A stretch of 33,302 nt of DNA. It comes from Caryophanales bacterium UBA4951. Its GTDB lineage: Bacteria > Bacillota_I > Bacilli_A > RFN20 > CAG-826. Every line of letters begins with the position of its first letter. Within the stretch, counting starts at the first letter, position 1. The stretch covers positions 1 to 33,302 of the forward strand of contig DHAP01000018.1 of NCBI GenBank assembly GCA_002397465.1, read 5' to 3'. The notes beneath the pieces were generated by a model. The model did no database searches. It was not told where the DNA came from and saw only the letters and a list, made by a program, of their open reading frames with translations. Position numbers and translations under genes: made by a program. Of the stretch, positions 14,597 to 23,108 are shown one piece after another.

Positions 14597-14748
14597 TTAG
14601 ATAATTCCTTAGAATTATGTGGTTAGGAAATAGCTACTATGCTACAATTAACCAAACGAATAAAGCCTGGATAAAACAACTTATCCACAATATCCACAAA
14701 GCTTATTAATATTATTATTAAAGAAACAAAAATAAGGGAGAGATTGAA
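14597..14748. other. Replication origin, downstream part, with DnaA boxes and AT-rich unwinding candidate; dnaN leader
   Basis: A perfect DnaA box TTATCCACA (14681-14689) is directly followed by ATATCCACA (14690-14698), then by an AT stretch with repeating TTA/ATT triplets (14702-14721). This resembles the box-plus-DnaA-trio design of the Bacillus unwinding element, so it is the likely DUE. Upstream, an AT-rich hairpin ATAATTC-CTTA-GAATTAT (14601-14618) follows the dnaA stop. TGCTACAAT (14640-14648) is an extended -10 box, the likely dnaN promoter. Confidence 0.75.
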
Positions 14749-15873
14749 ATGCGCTTCACGATTAACAAAGATCAATTTCTAAAAGGACTCGTCATCGCCG
14801 GTCATGCCATCGGAAACAAAGCCCCAAATCACGCCTTGGTCTGCTTTAAGCTAGACCTCACTTCGAGAGGACTCGAAATAACCGGAAGCGACGCCGTCAT
14901 AGCCATTTGGACGCTCGTCCCCAATTCACTAAACGACAAAGAGATAATCAGAAACGCCTCACAGGGCGCAGCCTTGCTCAACGCCCACGTCCTCACCGAA
15001 GTCGTGAGGAAGTTCGAAGGCACTGAGCTCTCTTTCGAAATCATCGACAACGCCGTCGCCAAGATCGATGATGGAAAATCCACCTTCAAACTCAACTGCA
15101 TGCCGGTCGCCGAATATCCGGAAATCGATTTGGAGAGAACCGGAAATTCCTTCAACCTCATGTGCAGCGACCTGAAGGCCCTTGTCTCGCAGACCGCCTT
15201 CGCGGCCTTAGACAAAGAGACCCGTCCTATTTTGACCGCCATCAATCTCAAAGCCGAGGCTGGCAAGCTTACAGCCACCGCCACCGATTCGGCCAGATTG
15301 TCCAGAAAGAGCATCTCCGTCGACCCCGAGCTTCGCTTCTCCGTCAACGTCCCAGCCAAGATACTCACCGACGTCGTGAACCTTCTTGAAGGCTCTGACG
15401 AGGTTGAGATCGCCCCATCCGCCGACAAGATCCTCTTCAGTTTCGGCACCACGCTCGTTCGCTCGTCCTTGATCCCTGGCGAATACCCAGCCGTCTCGAA
15501 CAACATCATCCCTTCGAACTTCAATTACTACCTCGACGTGAATGCCTCGCAGCTTCTCAACGCCGTCGACCGCGTCTCCGTCCTCGTCACCGACAGAGCC
15601 TCCGTCGTCAAGCTTTCCATGAGCGACGACCAAGTCGAGGTCTCTTCCAGCAGCGACCAGACTGGTTCCGGCGTCGAAAGACTCACCACGATCCAGTACA
15701 CCGGCGAGAGACTCGACATCGCTTTCAACGCCTTGTTCGTCTCCCAAGCCGTCAGGGCTCTAGGAAGCGAAGATGTCAGAATGTCATTTGTGGGCGAAAT
15801 GAAGCCGTTTGTCATCCGGAACCCCAAAGATGACTCCGTCGTCGAACTCATCACGCCAATGAGGACGAGATAG
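14749..15873 (+). CDS. dnaN: DNA polymerase III beta subunit (sliding clamp)
   Basis: DnaN is the ring-shaped clamp that holds the polymerase on DNA. The 374-aa protein has three similar domains and normal length. Recognisable segments are MRFTINKDQFLKGLVIAGHAIG at the start, TAFAALDKETRPILTAINLKAEAG in domain 2, and the conserved clamp end DSVVELITPMRTR. The ATG is preceded by AAGGGAGAGA. Its probable promoter lies in the dnaA-dnaN gap, and a terminator follows at 15906. The position directly after dnaA is the standard order. Confidence 0.98.
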   Translation: MRFTINKDQFLKGLVIAGHAIGNKAPNHALVCFKLDLTSRGLEITGSDAVIAIWTLVPNSLNDKEIIRNASQGAALLNAHVLTEVVRKFEGTELSFEIIDNAVAKIDDGKSTFKLNCMPVAEYPEIDLERTGNSFNLMCSDLKALVSQTAFAALDKETRPILTAINLKAEAGKLTATATDSARLSRKSISVDPELRFSVNVPAKILTDVVNLLEGSDEVEIAPSADKILFSFGTTLVRSSLIPGEYPAVSNNIIPSNFNYYLDVNASQLLNAVDRVSVLVTDRASVVKLSMSDDQVEVSSSSDQTGSGVERLTTIQYTGERLDIAFNALFVSQAVRALGSEDVRMSFVGEMKPFVIRNPKDDSVVELITPMRTR

Positions 15874-15905
15874 GCCAAAATAAGCCGTTTAAAATTCAGC
15901 AAAAC

Positions 15906-15932
15906 AAGGGAATGAAAAGCATTCCCTTTTTT
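15906..15932 (+). terminator. Intrinsic terminator after dnaN
   Basis: AAGGGAATG (15906-15914) pairs perfectly with CATTCCCTT (15920-15928) around an AAAAG loop, and runs into six Ts. It lies 32 bp after the dnaN stop and separates dnaN from the yaaA-recF-gyrase unit. Confidence 0.88.
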
Positions 15933-15948
15933 ACTACGTAGTAGTAAA
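15930..15948. promoter_or_regulatory. Inverted repeat directly before the S4-domain gene, possible operator
   Basis: TTTACTAC-GTA-GTAGTAAA is a perfect 8-bp inverted repeat with a three-base centre; inside it TACTACGTAGTA (15932-15943) is a perfect palindrome. It starts on the T-tail of the dnaN terminator and ends eight bases before the ATG at 15957. It is the right size for a dimeric repressor and lies where the promoter of this operon must be. The regulator is unknown. Confidence 0.4.
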
Positions 15949-15956
15949 CTATATAC

Positions 15957-16193
15957 ATGGCTAAAACTAGCGAAAAAACGGTCGTCGAAACCGCCATCAA
16001 CAGCGAGTACATCACCTTGGGGCAGTTTTTGAAGTTTGCCGGCATCATCGATGAGGGTGGAATGGCAAAAGCCTATCTAGCCTCAAACGAGGTGAAGGTC
16101 AACTCCGTCTTGGAGAACCGCCGCGGACGGAAGCTTCGTCCTGGCGATGTCGTCATTCTCAAAGAGGGCACCTACAAGATCGTGAGCAAATGA
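15957..16193 (+). CDS. yaaA: S4 domain RNA-binding protein YaaA (RlbA-like)
   Basis: The 78-aa protein is an S4-like RNA-binding module found between dnaN and recF in Bacilli. It matches the family at SEYITLGQFLKFAGIIDEGGMAKAYLASNEVKVNSVLENRRGRKLRPGDVV. Its role is not firmly known; a ribosome or RNA link is usually assumed. About 14 residues precede the usual family start. No ribosome site is seen before the ATG at 15957, and no other start fits, so it may be translated from a leaderless or very short mRNA. The stop overlaps recF by four bases (ATGA). Confidence 0.93.
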   Translation: MAKTSEKTVVETAINSEYITLGQFLKFAGIIDEGGMAKAYLASNEVKVNSVLENRRGRKLRPGDVVILKEGTYKIVSK

Positions 16194-17257
16194 AACTTAG
16201 CCACCTCACCCTGTCTTCGTTCAGAAGCTATGAGCAACTAGATCTGGATTTCTCCAATGGAGTCAATCTCTTCTTAGGGCCCAACGGCAGCGGGAAGACC
16301 AACTTGGCGGAAGCGATATATTATCTCTCCCTCGCCAAAAGCTGGCGTTCTGCCCCCGATAGGTCGCTTATCGCTTATGGCCATGATTACGCCAGCATCT
16401 ACGCCGACGTCATCGAAAGCGGGATGAGCCGCCACATCGAGATCCATATCTCCCCGAACGGAAGGAAGATCCTGATCAACGGCAAACCCATCAAGAGACT
16501 GAGCGAGCTCTCAAGGCTCGTCAATGTGGTTCTCTTCACTCCCGAGGACGTCGCCCTCTTCAAAGGCTCTCCCGGCGAGAGAAGGAACTTCCTTGACGTC
16601 AACCTCTCGAAAAGATCGCTCGACTACTTCTCCCTCATCGGTAGGCACAACCGCTTGCTCGATGAAAGGAACGCCGCCTTAAAGCAAAGCGAGGTCGATC
16701 ACGCTTATCTCGAGGTGATCACCGAACGCCTGATTGAGGTTGGCGAGCCGCTTGAGGCCTATAGACGCGTCTTCGTGGATGAGCTTAATAAAATCCTCTC
16801 CGAAGTCGCAAGCGAGCTCTATGGCCACGAAAAGAAGATCCGCGTGTGCTTCCACCCCTTCGTGAGAAGCGGCCCCTACAAAGAAGAGGCGTTGAAGGCC
16901 TATAGACGGAGCGAGCAGTATGACATCGTTCATAAACTCACCTCGGTCGGCCTCCAAAGAGAGGACTTCTCCCTCGAGCTAGAGGGTAAGGACATCGCCA
17001 TATATGGCTCTCAAGGCGAGAACCGTCTGGCCTCCATCGCGTTGAAACTATCGCCTTACTTCCTGATAGACGAGGAAGAGAAGAAGCCGATCGCCGTCCT
17101 TGATGACGTCTACAGTGAACTTGATGAGGAACACTCAAAAAACCTCACCGCCCTCATAAGCTCCTTGTCGCAAGTCTTCGTGACGGGCAATGACATTCGT
17201 ATAGATGGGGCGTCAACCTATGACGTCTCCGTTCATAAAGCCAGTAGGAGGAATTAG
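16190..17257 (+). CDS. recF: DNA replication and repair protein RecF
   Basis: RecF is an SMC-like ATPase that helps load RecA at gapped DNA. The 355-aa protein has LGPNGSGKTNLAEA as Walker A (residues ~30-43), the ABC-type signature in a variant form (YGSQGENRLASIALKLS, usually GQQR) and Walker B IAVLDDVYSELD near residue 303. Length is normal. The ATG overlaps the yaaA stop, so translation is coupled. Its last codons contain the GGAGG ribosome site of gyrB. Confidence 0.96.
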   Translation: MKLSHLTLSSFRSYEQLDLDFSNGVNLFLGPNGSGKTNLAEAIYYLSLAKSWRSAPDRSLIAYGHDYASIYADVIESGMSRHIEIHISPNGRKILINGKPIKRLSELSRLVNVVLFTPEDVALFKGSPGERRNFLDVNLSKRSLDYFSLIGRHNRLLDERNAALKQSEVDHAYLEVITERLIEVGEPLEAYRRVFVDELNKILSEVASELYGHEKKIRVCFHPFVRSGPYKEEALKAYRRSEQYDIVHKLTSVGLQREDFSLELEGKDIAIYGSQGENRLASIALKLSPYFLIDEEEKKPIAVLDDVYSELDEEHSKNLTALISSLSQVFVTGNDIRIDGASTYDVSVHKASRRN

Positions 17258-17259
17258 CC

Positions 17260-19359
17260 ATGGCAGATGAAGAAAAGAAAATCGAAGAGGCCAAGAAAGA
17301 AGAGGCCACTTTGGTCGAGGCCGCCAAAGAGAGCGGCGTCAGCAAGGAATCCCTTGCCGAGGAAGACAAGTTCCAGTACAAGATGGAAGACGTCTCCAAC
17401 GAAAGAGGAGCCGAGAAGGCCGACGAGCATTACACCGCCGACAACATCCAGGTCCTCGAAGGCCTAGAGGCCGTCAGGAAGCGCCCTGGCATGTACATTG
17501 CCACCACCGCCGCCCCTGGCCTCCATCACCTTGTCTGGGAAATCGTCGATAACTCAATCGATGAGGCCCTCGCTGGTTATTGCACCAACATCGAGGTCAC
17601 CATCAACCCAGAGAATTCCATCACCGTCCAAGACGATGGCCGTGGAATTCCAGTCGACATCGTTGCCAAGAGCGGCCTTTCGGGCGTTGAGACGGCTTAC
17701 ACCATCCTTCACGCCGGCGGAAAGTTCGGCGAAGGCGGCGGCTACAAAGTCTCCGGCGGCTTACATGGCGTCGGCGCCTCTGTCGTCAACGCGTTGAGCA
17801 AATACTGCGATGTCACCGTCCACAAGGAAGGCGGCGTCTATCACGTCCGCTTCACCGATGGCGGCAAGATCACCGAGCATCTTAAGAAAATCGGGACCTG
17901 CGACGACCACGGAACCACCGTGACCTTCCTGCCGGACCCAGAGATCTTCACCGAGACCACGGTCTTCAATTACGAGACCATCAAAAACCACCTCCGTCAG
18001 ATGGCTTTCCTTAACGGCGGCGTCAAGATCACCCTCACCGACAAGCGCGGGGCTGAGCCAGTCACCGACACCTTCTTGTTCAATGGCGGCATCAGAGAAT
18101 ATGTCTCTTTCATCAACACCGGAAAGCTTCCGATCAATAACGAAGTCATCTACTGCCAAGGGGCCGAAGAGGTCACTTTGCTAGACGGCAGCAAAGAAAG
18201 AATCTACAGCGAAATCGCCATGCAGTGGACCGACTACTACAACAGCGACGGCGTCTATTCCTTTTGCAACAACATCTCAACCAAGGAGGGCGGCACCCAC
18301 GTCGAGGGCTTCAACCTCGCGCTCAACCGCACCATCAACGACTACGCCAGGAAGTTCAAGCTTCTCGATGAGAAGGCACCGAACTTCACGACCGATGACT
18401 GCCGCGAAGGACTTACCTGCGTCATCTCCGTCAAGCATCCTAATCCACAGTATGAAGGCCAGACCAAGACCAAGCTTGGCAACAGCGAGGTCCGCAAGAT
18501 CGTTTCGACGATCGTCGGCGACCAATTGAGCCAATACCTTCTAGAGCACCCGGACGAAGCCAAGAAGATCATCGAGAAAGTCAAAGTGGCCTCCAAAGGA
18601 CGTATGGCCGCGCAGGCCGCGAGGGAAACCATCCGCAAAGGCGCCTTGGGCATCACGACCCTCCCAGGCAAATTAGCCGATTGCTCCAGCAAGGACCCGA
18701 GCTTATGCGAACTCTACATCGTCGAGGGTAATTCCGCCGGCGGCTCCGCCAAAAACGGACGCGACAGAGAGACTCAGGCCATCCTTCCGCTCCGTGGCAA
18801 AATCCTGAACGTCGAGAAAGCCCGCGAGGACCGCATCTTCAAGAACGCCGAAATCGGCAACATGATCACCGCGATCGGAGCCGGCATCAGAGAGAACTTC
18901 GATGTCACCAAGATCAGATACCACAAGATCGTCATCATGACCGATGCTGATGTCGACGGCGACCACATCAGAATTCTTTTGCTCACCTTCTTCTACCGCT
19001 TCATGAGACCTCTCATCGACGGCGGATATGTCTACATCGCCCAGCCGCCTTTATACAAGATCGACATCAAAGGCAATGCCTATTACGCCTACAACGACGA
19101 CCAGCTCGAACAATTGAAGAAAGCCCTTCAACTCAAACCGGGCTATCCGTTCCAGCGTTATAAGGGACTTGGTGAAATGGACGCCCAGCAGCTCTGGGAA
19201 ACGACCATGGACCCCAAGGCCAGAAAGATGATCCGCATCACGATCGACGACGCCACCAAAGCCGAGATGGCCTTCACCCAACTGATGGGCGATGACGTCG
19301 AGCCGCGTAAGGAATTCATCTCCAAAAACGCCAAGTTCGTCCAGAACCTCGATATCTAA
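17260..19359 (+). CDS. gyrB: DNA gyrase subunit B, with acidic N-terminal extension
   Basis: GyrB is the ATPase half of gyrase, which adds negative supercoils. The 699-aa protein has the ATPase domain (VRKRPGMYI, EIVDNSIDEALAGY, DDGRGIPV, GGLHGVGASVVNALS) and the TOPRIM domain with Glu489 and Asp562/564/566. About 55 charged residues precede the family's normal start (EEKKIEEAKKEEATLVEAAK), explaining the length over the usual ~640. The ATG is fixed by GGAGG eight bases upstream. The TOPRIM motif reads EGNSAGG, where almost all gyrases have EGDSAGG; Asn491 is at the position of E. coli Asp426. The gene is two bases after recF. Confidence 0.97.
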   Translation: MADEEKKIEEAKKEEATLVEAAKESGVSKESLAEEDKFQYKMEDVSNERGAEKADEHYTADNIQVLEGLEAVRKRPGMYIATTAAPGLHHLVWEIVDNSIDEALAGYCTNIEVTINPENSITVQDDGRGIPVDIVAKSGLSGVETAYTILHAGGKFGEGGGYKVSGGLHGVGASVVNALSKYCDVTVHKEGGVYHVRFTDGGKITEHLKKIGTCDDHGTTVTFLPDPEIFTETTVFNYETIKNHLRQMAFLNGGVKITLTDKRGAEPVTDTFLFNGGIREYVSFINTGKLPINNEVIYCQGAEEVTLLDGSKERIYSEIAMQWTDYYNSDGVYSFCNNISTKEGGTHVEGFNLALNRTINDYARKFKLLDEKAPNFTTDDCREGLTCVISVKHPNPQYEGQTKTKLGNSEVRKIVSTIVGDQLSQYLLEHPDEAKKIIEKVKVASKGRMAAQAARETIRKGALGITTLPGKLADCSSKDPSLCELYIVEGNSAGGSAKNGRDRETQAILPLRGKILNVEKAREDRIFKNAEIGNMITAIGAGIRENFDVTKIRYHKIVIMTDADVDGDHIRILLLTFFYRFMRPLIDGGYVYIAQPPLYKIDIKGNAYYAYNDDQLEQLKKALQLKPGYPFQRYKGLGEMDAQQLWETTMDPKARKMIRITIDDATKAEMAFTQLMGDDVEPRKEFISKNAKFVQNLDI

Positions 19360-19374
19360 AGGAAGGAGAACACA

Positions 19375-22092
19375 ATGGATAACGAAGACAAGAAAATTGA
19401 TGAAGCCAACCCTCAGGAACCTGAGGAGTTGAGCGAACAGGAAAAAGAACAGGAGACGGCCGCTTCCGGCATCGTCCCGGGACTCGTGGACCGCGAGGTC
19501 ACCGATGAAGTCCAAACCGCCTTCCTAAGCTACTCGATGTCCGTCATCGTGAGCCGTGCCATCCCTGACGTGAGAGATGGTCTTAAGCCAGTCCAAAGAA
19601 GAATCATCTTCGGCATGGACGAGAGCGGCATGCAGCCAGGCAAACCCTATAAGAAGAGCGCCCGTATCGTTGGCGACGTCATGGGCAAATACCACCCACA
19701 CGGCGATAGCGCCCTCTATTTGACCTTGGTCCGTTTGGCCCAGCCTTTCTCCATGAGATACACCCTCATGGATGGACACGGCAACTTCGGATCGATCGAC
19801 GGAGACGAGCCAGCCGCCATGCGTTACACCGAGGCCAGGATGAACCGTCTCTCCGTTGAGATGGTCCGTGACCTCGACAAAAACACCGTCGATTGGCAGG
19901 ACAACTACGATGGCACCGAAAAAGAGCCATCCGTTTTGCCATCCCGTTTCCCGAACCTCATCGTCAATGGCTCTGAAGGCATCGCCGTCGGCATGGCCAC
20001 CAACATGCCGCCGCACAACCTCAACGAGACCATCGACGCCATCATCGCCTTATGCGGAAACCCAGAGCTTACCCCGATGAAACTCATGCAGGATTACATC
20101 CACGGGCCTGACTTCCCGACCGGGGGCGTGATCCTCGGAAGAAAAGGAATCCTTGATTACTTCACCACCGGAATCGGCTCGGTCACGATGCGCAGCAAAT
20201 ACAGCATCGAAGAGATGGATAACGGCAAAAGCCGCATCATCGTCACCGAAATCCCCTATCAGGTCAACAAAGCCGCGATGGTCGAGAACATCGCCCAATT
20301 AGTCCGCGACAAAATCATCGATGGCATCACTGATATCCGCGATGAATCCAACAAAGAAGGCATCCGCGTCGTCATCGAGGTCCGCAGAGACTGCGTCCCA
20401 GAAGTCGTTGCCAACAACCTTCTGAAACACACCCAACTACAGGCCAACTTCGGCGTCATCAACCTCTGCCTTGTGGACGGAGCCCCAAAGATCCTTCCGA
20501 TGAAGGACATGCTCCAGTACTACATCACTTTCCAGATTCAGGTTTTGACCAGAAGGACCAAATTCCTTCTTAAGCGCGACAGCGACCGCGACCATATCGT
20601 GACCGGCCTTCTTATCTGCCACGACAACATCGACGAGGTCATCCACATCATCAGAAGCAGCAACACCGATGATGAGTCCGCCTCGAAGTTGAACGCCAGA
20701 TTCGGTTTCTCCAAAGAGCAGACCGACGCCATCCTCTCGATGACCTTAAGGAAACTCCAAGGACTCGAGCAAGATAAGCTCAAGGCCGAGCATGAGGCTC
20801 TCACCAAGAACATCGCCGAGTACAACAGGCTCCTCTCCGACGAGAAGAACATCGTCGAACTCATGATTACCGAGCTCAACGAAATCAAAGCCAGATTCGG
20901 CGACAAGAGACTCACCGAGATCAGCGACGAAGCCGCCAACATCGATAACGAAGACCTCATCCCAGAACAGGATATCGTCGTCGTTCTCACCCGTAACGGC
21001 TACTTAAAGAGAATGAATGACGCGAGCTTCCGCACCCAGAACAGGGGTGGAAGAGGCGTCAAAGGCATCAGCACCACGAGCGGCGACACCGTCTCGATCA
21101 TGCTCCACACCAAGACCCACACCGACTTGATGTTCTTCACATCCTTCGGCAGCGTCTACAAAGCCAGAGGCTACACTTTGCCCGATGGCTCACGCGACTT
21201 CAAAGGCATCCCAGCCATCAACCTCCTCAACATGGACCAGGACGAGAAAGTCATCTCGATCGTCCCGTGCGATGACTACCCGGAGACCGACTATCTCTTC
21301 TTCGCCACCGTCAATGGCGTCGTCAAGAGAACCAAACTCAGCGAATTCGCCCGCATCAACTCCAACGGCAAACGGGCCTTGGGGCTCAAAGACGGGGACA
21401 TGCTCCTCGACGTGAAACGCACCAACGGGGACGCCATCATTTCCTTGGCCTCCAGCAATGGCAAAGTCTGCTCATTCCACGAGGACGACGTCCGCGCCAT
21501 GGGCAGAGCCGCCGCCGGCGTCTCGGGCATGAACCTCAAAGATGGCTCGCACCTCGTCGACATCACCTCCTCAATCGAGGGTGACAAGATCCTTGTGCTC
21601 ACCACCTTGGGCTATGGCAAGATCTCTTACGCCAAAGACACCGAGACCGAAGACGGCCGCCATTATGACGGATACCGTCTCACCAAACGCGGCGCCAAAG
21701 GCGTCATCTCCCTTAAGAGCAGCCTCAAGAACGGCGAGCTTACCGCGATGAGAGCCGTCAACGGCGACGAAGACCTCATGGTCATCACCACGCACGGCAT
21801 CGTCATTCGCACCCCGCTCAGCCAAGTCAAAGTGGCCGGACGCAACACCCAAGGCGTGAAGATCATCGCCCTTGAGCCGCGTCAGAAGGTCGCCTCCCTT
21901 GCGATCGTCCCTCACGATGACGGGACCGAAGAGGAAGAAAGCGCGCCAGTCGATGATGAGATCAACCCCTCATTAGTGGCCGCCGAACCTGAGAGCAAGG
22001 CCAAAGCCAAATCCAACCCGACGCCTGATGACGTGGCCGATGAAGACTCATCCTCAAGCGATGGCATATCCGGAGGAGATGACGATATCTGA
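19375..22092 (+). CDS. gyrA: DNA gyrase subunit A, with extended acidic ends
   Basis: GyrA cuts and rejoins DNA and wraps it for supercoiling. The 905-aa protein has the winged-helix/tower domain with catalytic Tyr151 in AAMRYTEARM and HPHGDSALY at 107-115. The C-terminal beta-pinwheel contains a GyrA box variant QNRGGRG, as needed for wrapping. Residues 1-~40 (DNEDKKIDEANPQEPEELSE) and the last ~60 (rich in Asp, Glu, Ser) are extra acidic segments. Leu116 replaces the Asp/Glu seen at E. coli position 87, while Ser112 (Ser83) is kept. AAGGAAGGAG precedes the ATG. The stop overlaps the next start as TGATG. Confidence 0.97.
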   Translation: MDNEDKKIDEANPQEPEELSEQEKEQETAASGIVPGLVDREVTDEVQTAFLSYSMSVIVSRAIPDVRDGLKPVQRRIIFGMDESGMQPGKPYKKSARIVGDVMGKYHPHGDSALYLTLVRLAQPFSMRYTLMDGHGNFGSIDGDEPAAMRYTEARMNRLSVEMVRDLDKNTVDWQDNYDGTEKEPSVLPSRFPNLIVNGSEGIAVGMATNMPPHNLNETIDAIIALCGNPELTPMKLMQDYIHGPDFPTGGVILGRKGILDYFTTGIGSVTMRSKYSIEEMDNGKSRIIVTEIPYQVNKAAMVENIAQLVRDKIIDGITDIRDESNKEGIRVVIEVRRDCVPEVVANNLLKHTQLQANFGVINLCLVDGAPKILPMKDMLQYYITFQIQVLTRRTKFLLKRDSDRDHIVTGLLICHDNIDEVIHIIRSSNTDDESASKLNARFGFSKEQTDAILSMTLRKLQGLEQDKLKAEHEALTKNIAEYNRLLSDEKNIVELMITELNEIKARFGDKRLTEISDEAANIDNEDLIPEQDIVVVLTRNGYLKRMNDASFRTQNRGGRGVKGISTTSGDTVSIMLHTKTHTDLMFFTSFGSVYKARGYTLPDGSRDFKGIPAINLLNMDQDEKVISIVPCDDYPETDYLFFATVNGVVKRTKLSEFARINSNGKRALGLKDGDMLLDVKRTNGDAIISLASSNGKVCSFHEDDVRAMGRAAAGVSGMNLKDGSHLVDITSSIEGDKILVLTTLGYGKISYAKDTETEDGRHYDGYRLTKRGAKGVISLKSSLKNGELTAMRAVNGDEDLMVITTHGIVIRTPLSQVKVAGRNTQGVKIIALEPRQKVASLAIVPHDDGTEEEESAPVDDEINPSLVAAEPESKAKAKSNPTPDDVADEDSSSSDGISGGDDDI

Positions 22093-23105
22093 TGAAAGTC
22101 CTCGTTTACTTTAACCCAGGCCCCAAGAACGATTGTTTTCAGGGGACGAGATTAAGGAAAAACATCAAAGCGGCTCTCGAACTCAACAAAGTAAGTTGGG
22201 TCGAGAGCCCTTTGGCCCTTCCTGACGTCGCTCATTTTCTTTCGCCCGATGACGAGAACAAAGCCAACGATTTGAAGGAAGACGGCGTCAAGATCGTCGT
22301 GAGCGCCCTCTATGCCGAAGAGGATCCCTTCTCGAGATTTTTAAGCGTCAATAGTGACGGCGACTACTTCCTGAGGCCCAAAGCCGAGAGGATGATCCAG
22401 ATGGCCGACTTGGTCCTGGTCCCATCCTTATCCGGCAAGAACGCTTTGCTCAGATGTGGCATCAACAACCCCAACGTCAAAGTCCTCTCGCCTGGCGTCA
22501 ACCTCGCGAGATTCGAGAACAGCGACCCCGTCGAATATGCGGTTTTCTCCAAATACATGAGACGCGATATCAACGACAAATTCGTCATTTGCATTGGGGA
22601 TTACGAAGATAACGAAGCCGTTCAATCCTTCGCGGAAATCGCTTCTTTGGTGCCTGAAAGGAATTTTGATTTCTTTGGCTCTGGAAGAAGAGGCCGCCTG
22701 GGGATGGGAGCTTTGAAGAAGCTCAACAAGAACGCGCCGCCCAACGCCCACTACCACGACCTCGTGGAAGATGACGTCTATCGTAGCGGGGTCATGTCCT
22801 CATCCGTCTATCTGGCCCTCGCTAGAAAGCCGACGAGCTTAGGCTCGCTCGAGGCGATGGCCGCCAAGACTCAGATCATCGTCTATGGGAAGCCATTGAA
22901 AGGCGAGATCCTCGTCGACAAGAAGAACTGCTACGCCTATGCCAGCGTCGAAAGAACGGCCAAGGCCATTCAAAGTTACTGCGAAAACAAATTGCCGCCT
23001 ACTATAATTGAGGCGTACAAAGAAGCCAAAGCCGCTTCATTGTCCCTAGTAGGGAAGAAACTGAAGGCTTATTATGAGTCCGTTCTAATGGACTCGGAGG
23101 AATAA
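22092..23105 (+). CDS. Glycosyltransferase, GT4-like
   Basis: The 337-aa protein resembles GT-B fold glycosyltransferases of family 4. The first half ends in a donor-domain switch (LVLVPSLSGKNALLRCGI, VKVLSPGVNLARFE). The second half has the nucleotide-sugar domain with FDFFGSGRRG and the acidic motif region SLGSLEAMAAKTQIIVYG. Only the second Glu of the usual E-x7-E motif is obvious. No signal peptide or membrane helix is present. It overlaps the gyrA stop by one base and is followed three bases later by serS. It could make a surface or membrane glycolipid; donor and acceptor cannot be told. Family call moderate. Confidence 0.75.
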   Translation: MKVLVYFNPGPKNDCFQGTRLRKNIKAALELNKVSWVESPLALPDVAHFLSPDDENKANDLKEDGVKIVVSALYAEEDPFSRFLSVNSDGDYFLRPKAERMIQMADLVLVPSLSGKNALLRCGINNPNVKVLSPGVNLARFENSDPVEYAVFSKYMRRDINDKFVICIGDYEDNEAVQSFAEIASLVPERNFDFFGSGRRGRLGMGALKKLNKNAPPNAHYHDLVEDDVYRSGVMSSSVYLALARKPTSLGSLEAMAAKTQIIVYGKPLKGEILVDKKNCYAYASVERTAKAIQSYCENKLPPTIIEAYKEAKAASLSLVGKKLKAYYESVLMDSEE

Positions 23106-23108
23106 CAT

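Noticed and set aside
14829..15747. Long minus-strand frames (231 and 179 codons) across dnaN
   Set aside because: Shadows of dnaN; no family likeness and no ribosome site.
23089..23108. T-box leader before serS
   Set aside because: Only three bases separate serS from the preceding gene, so no room for one.
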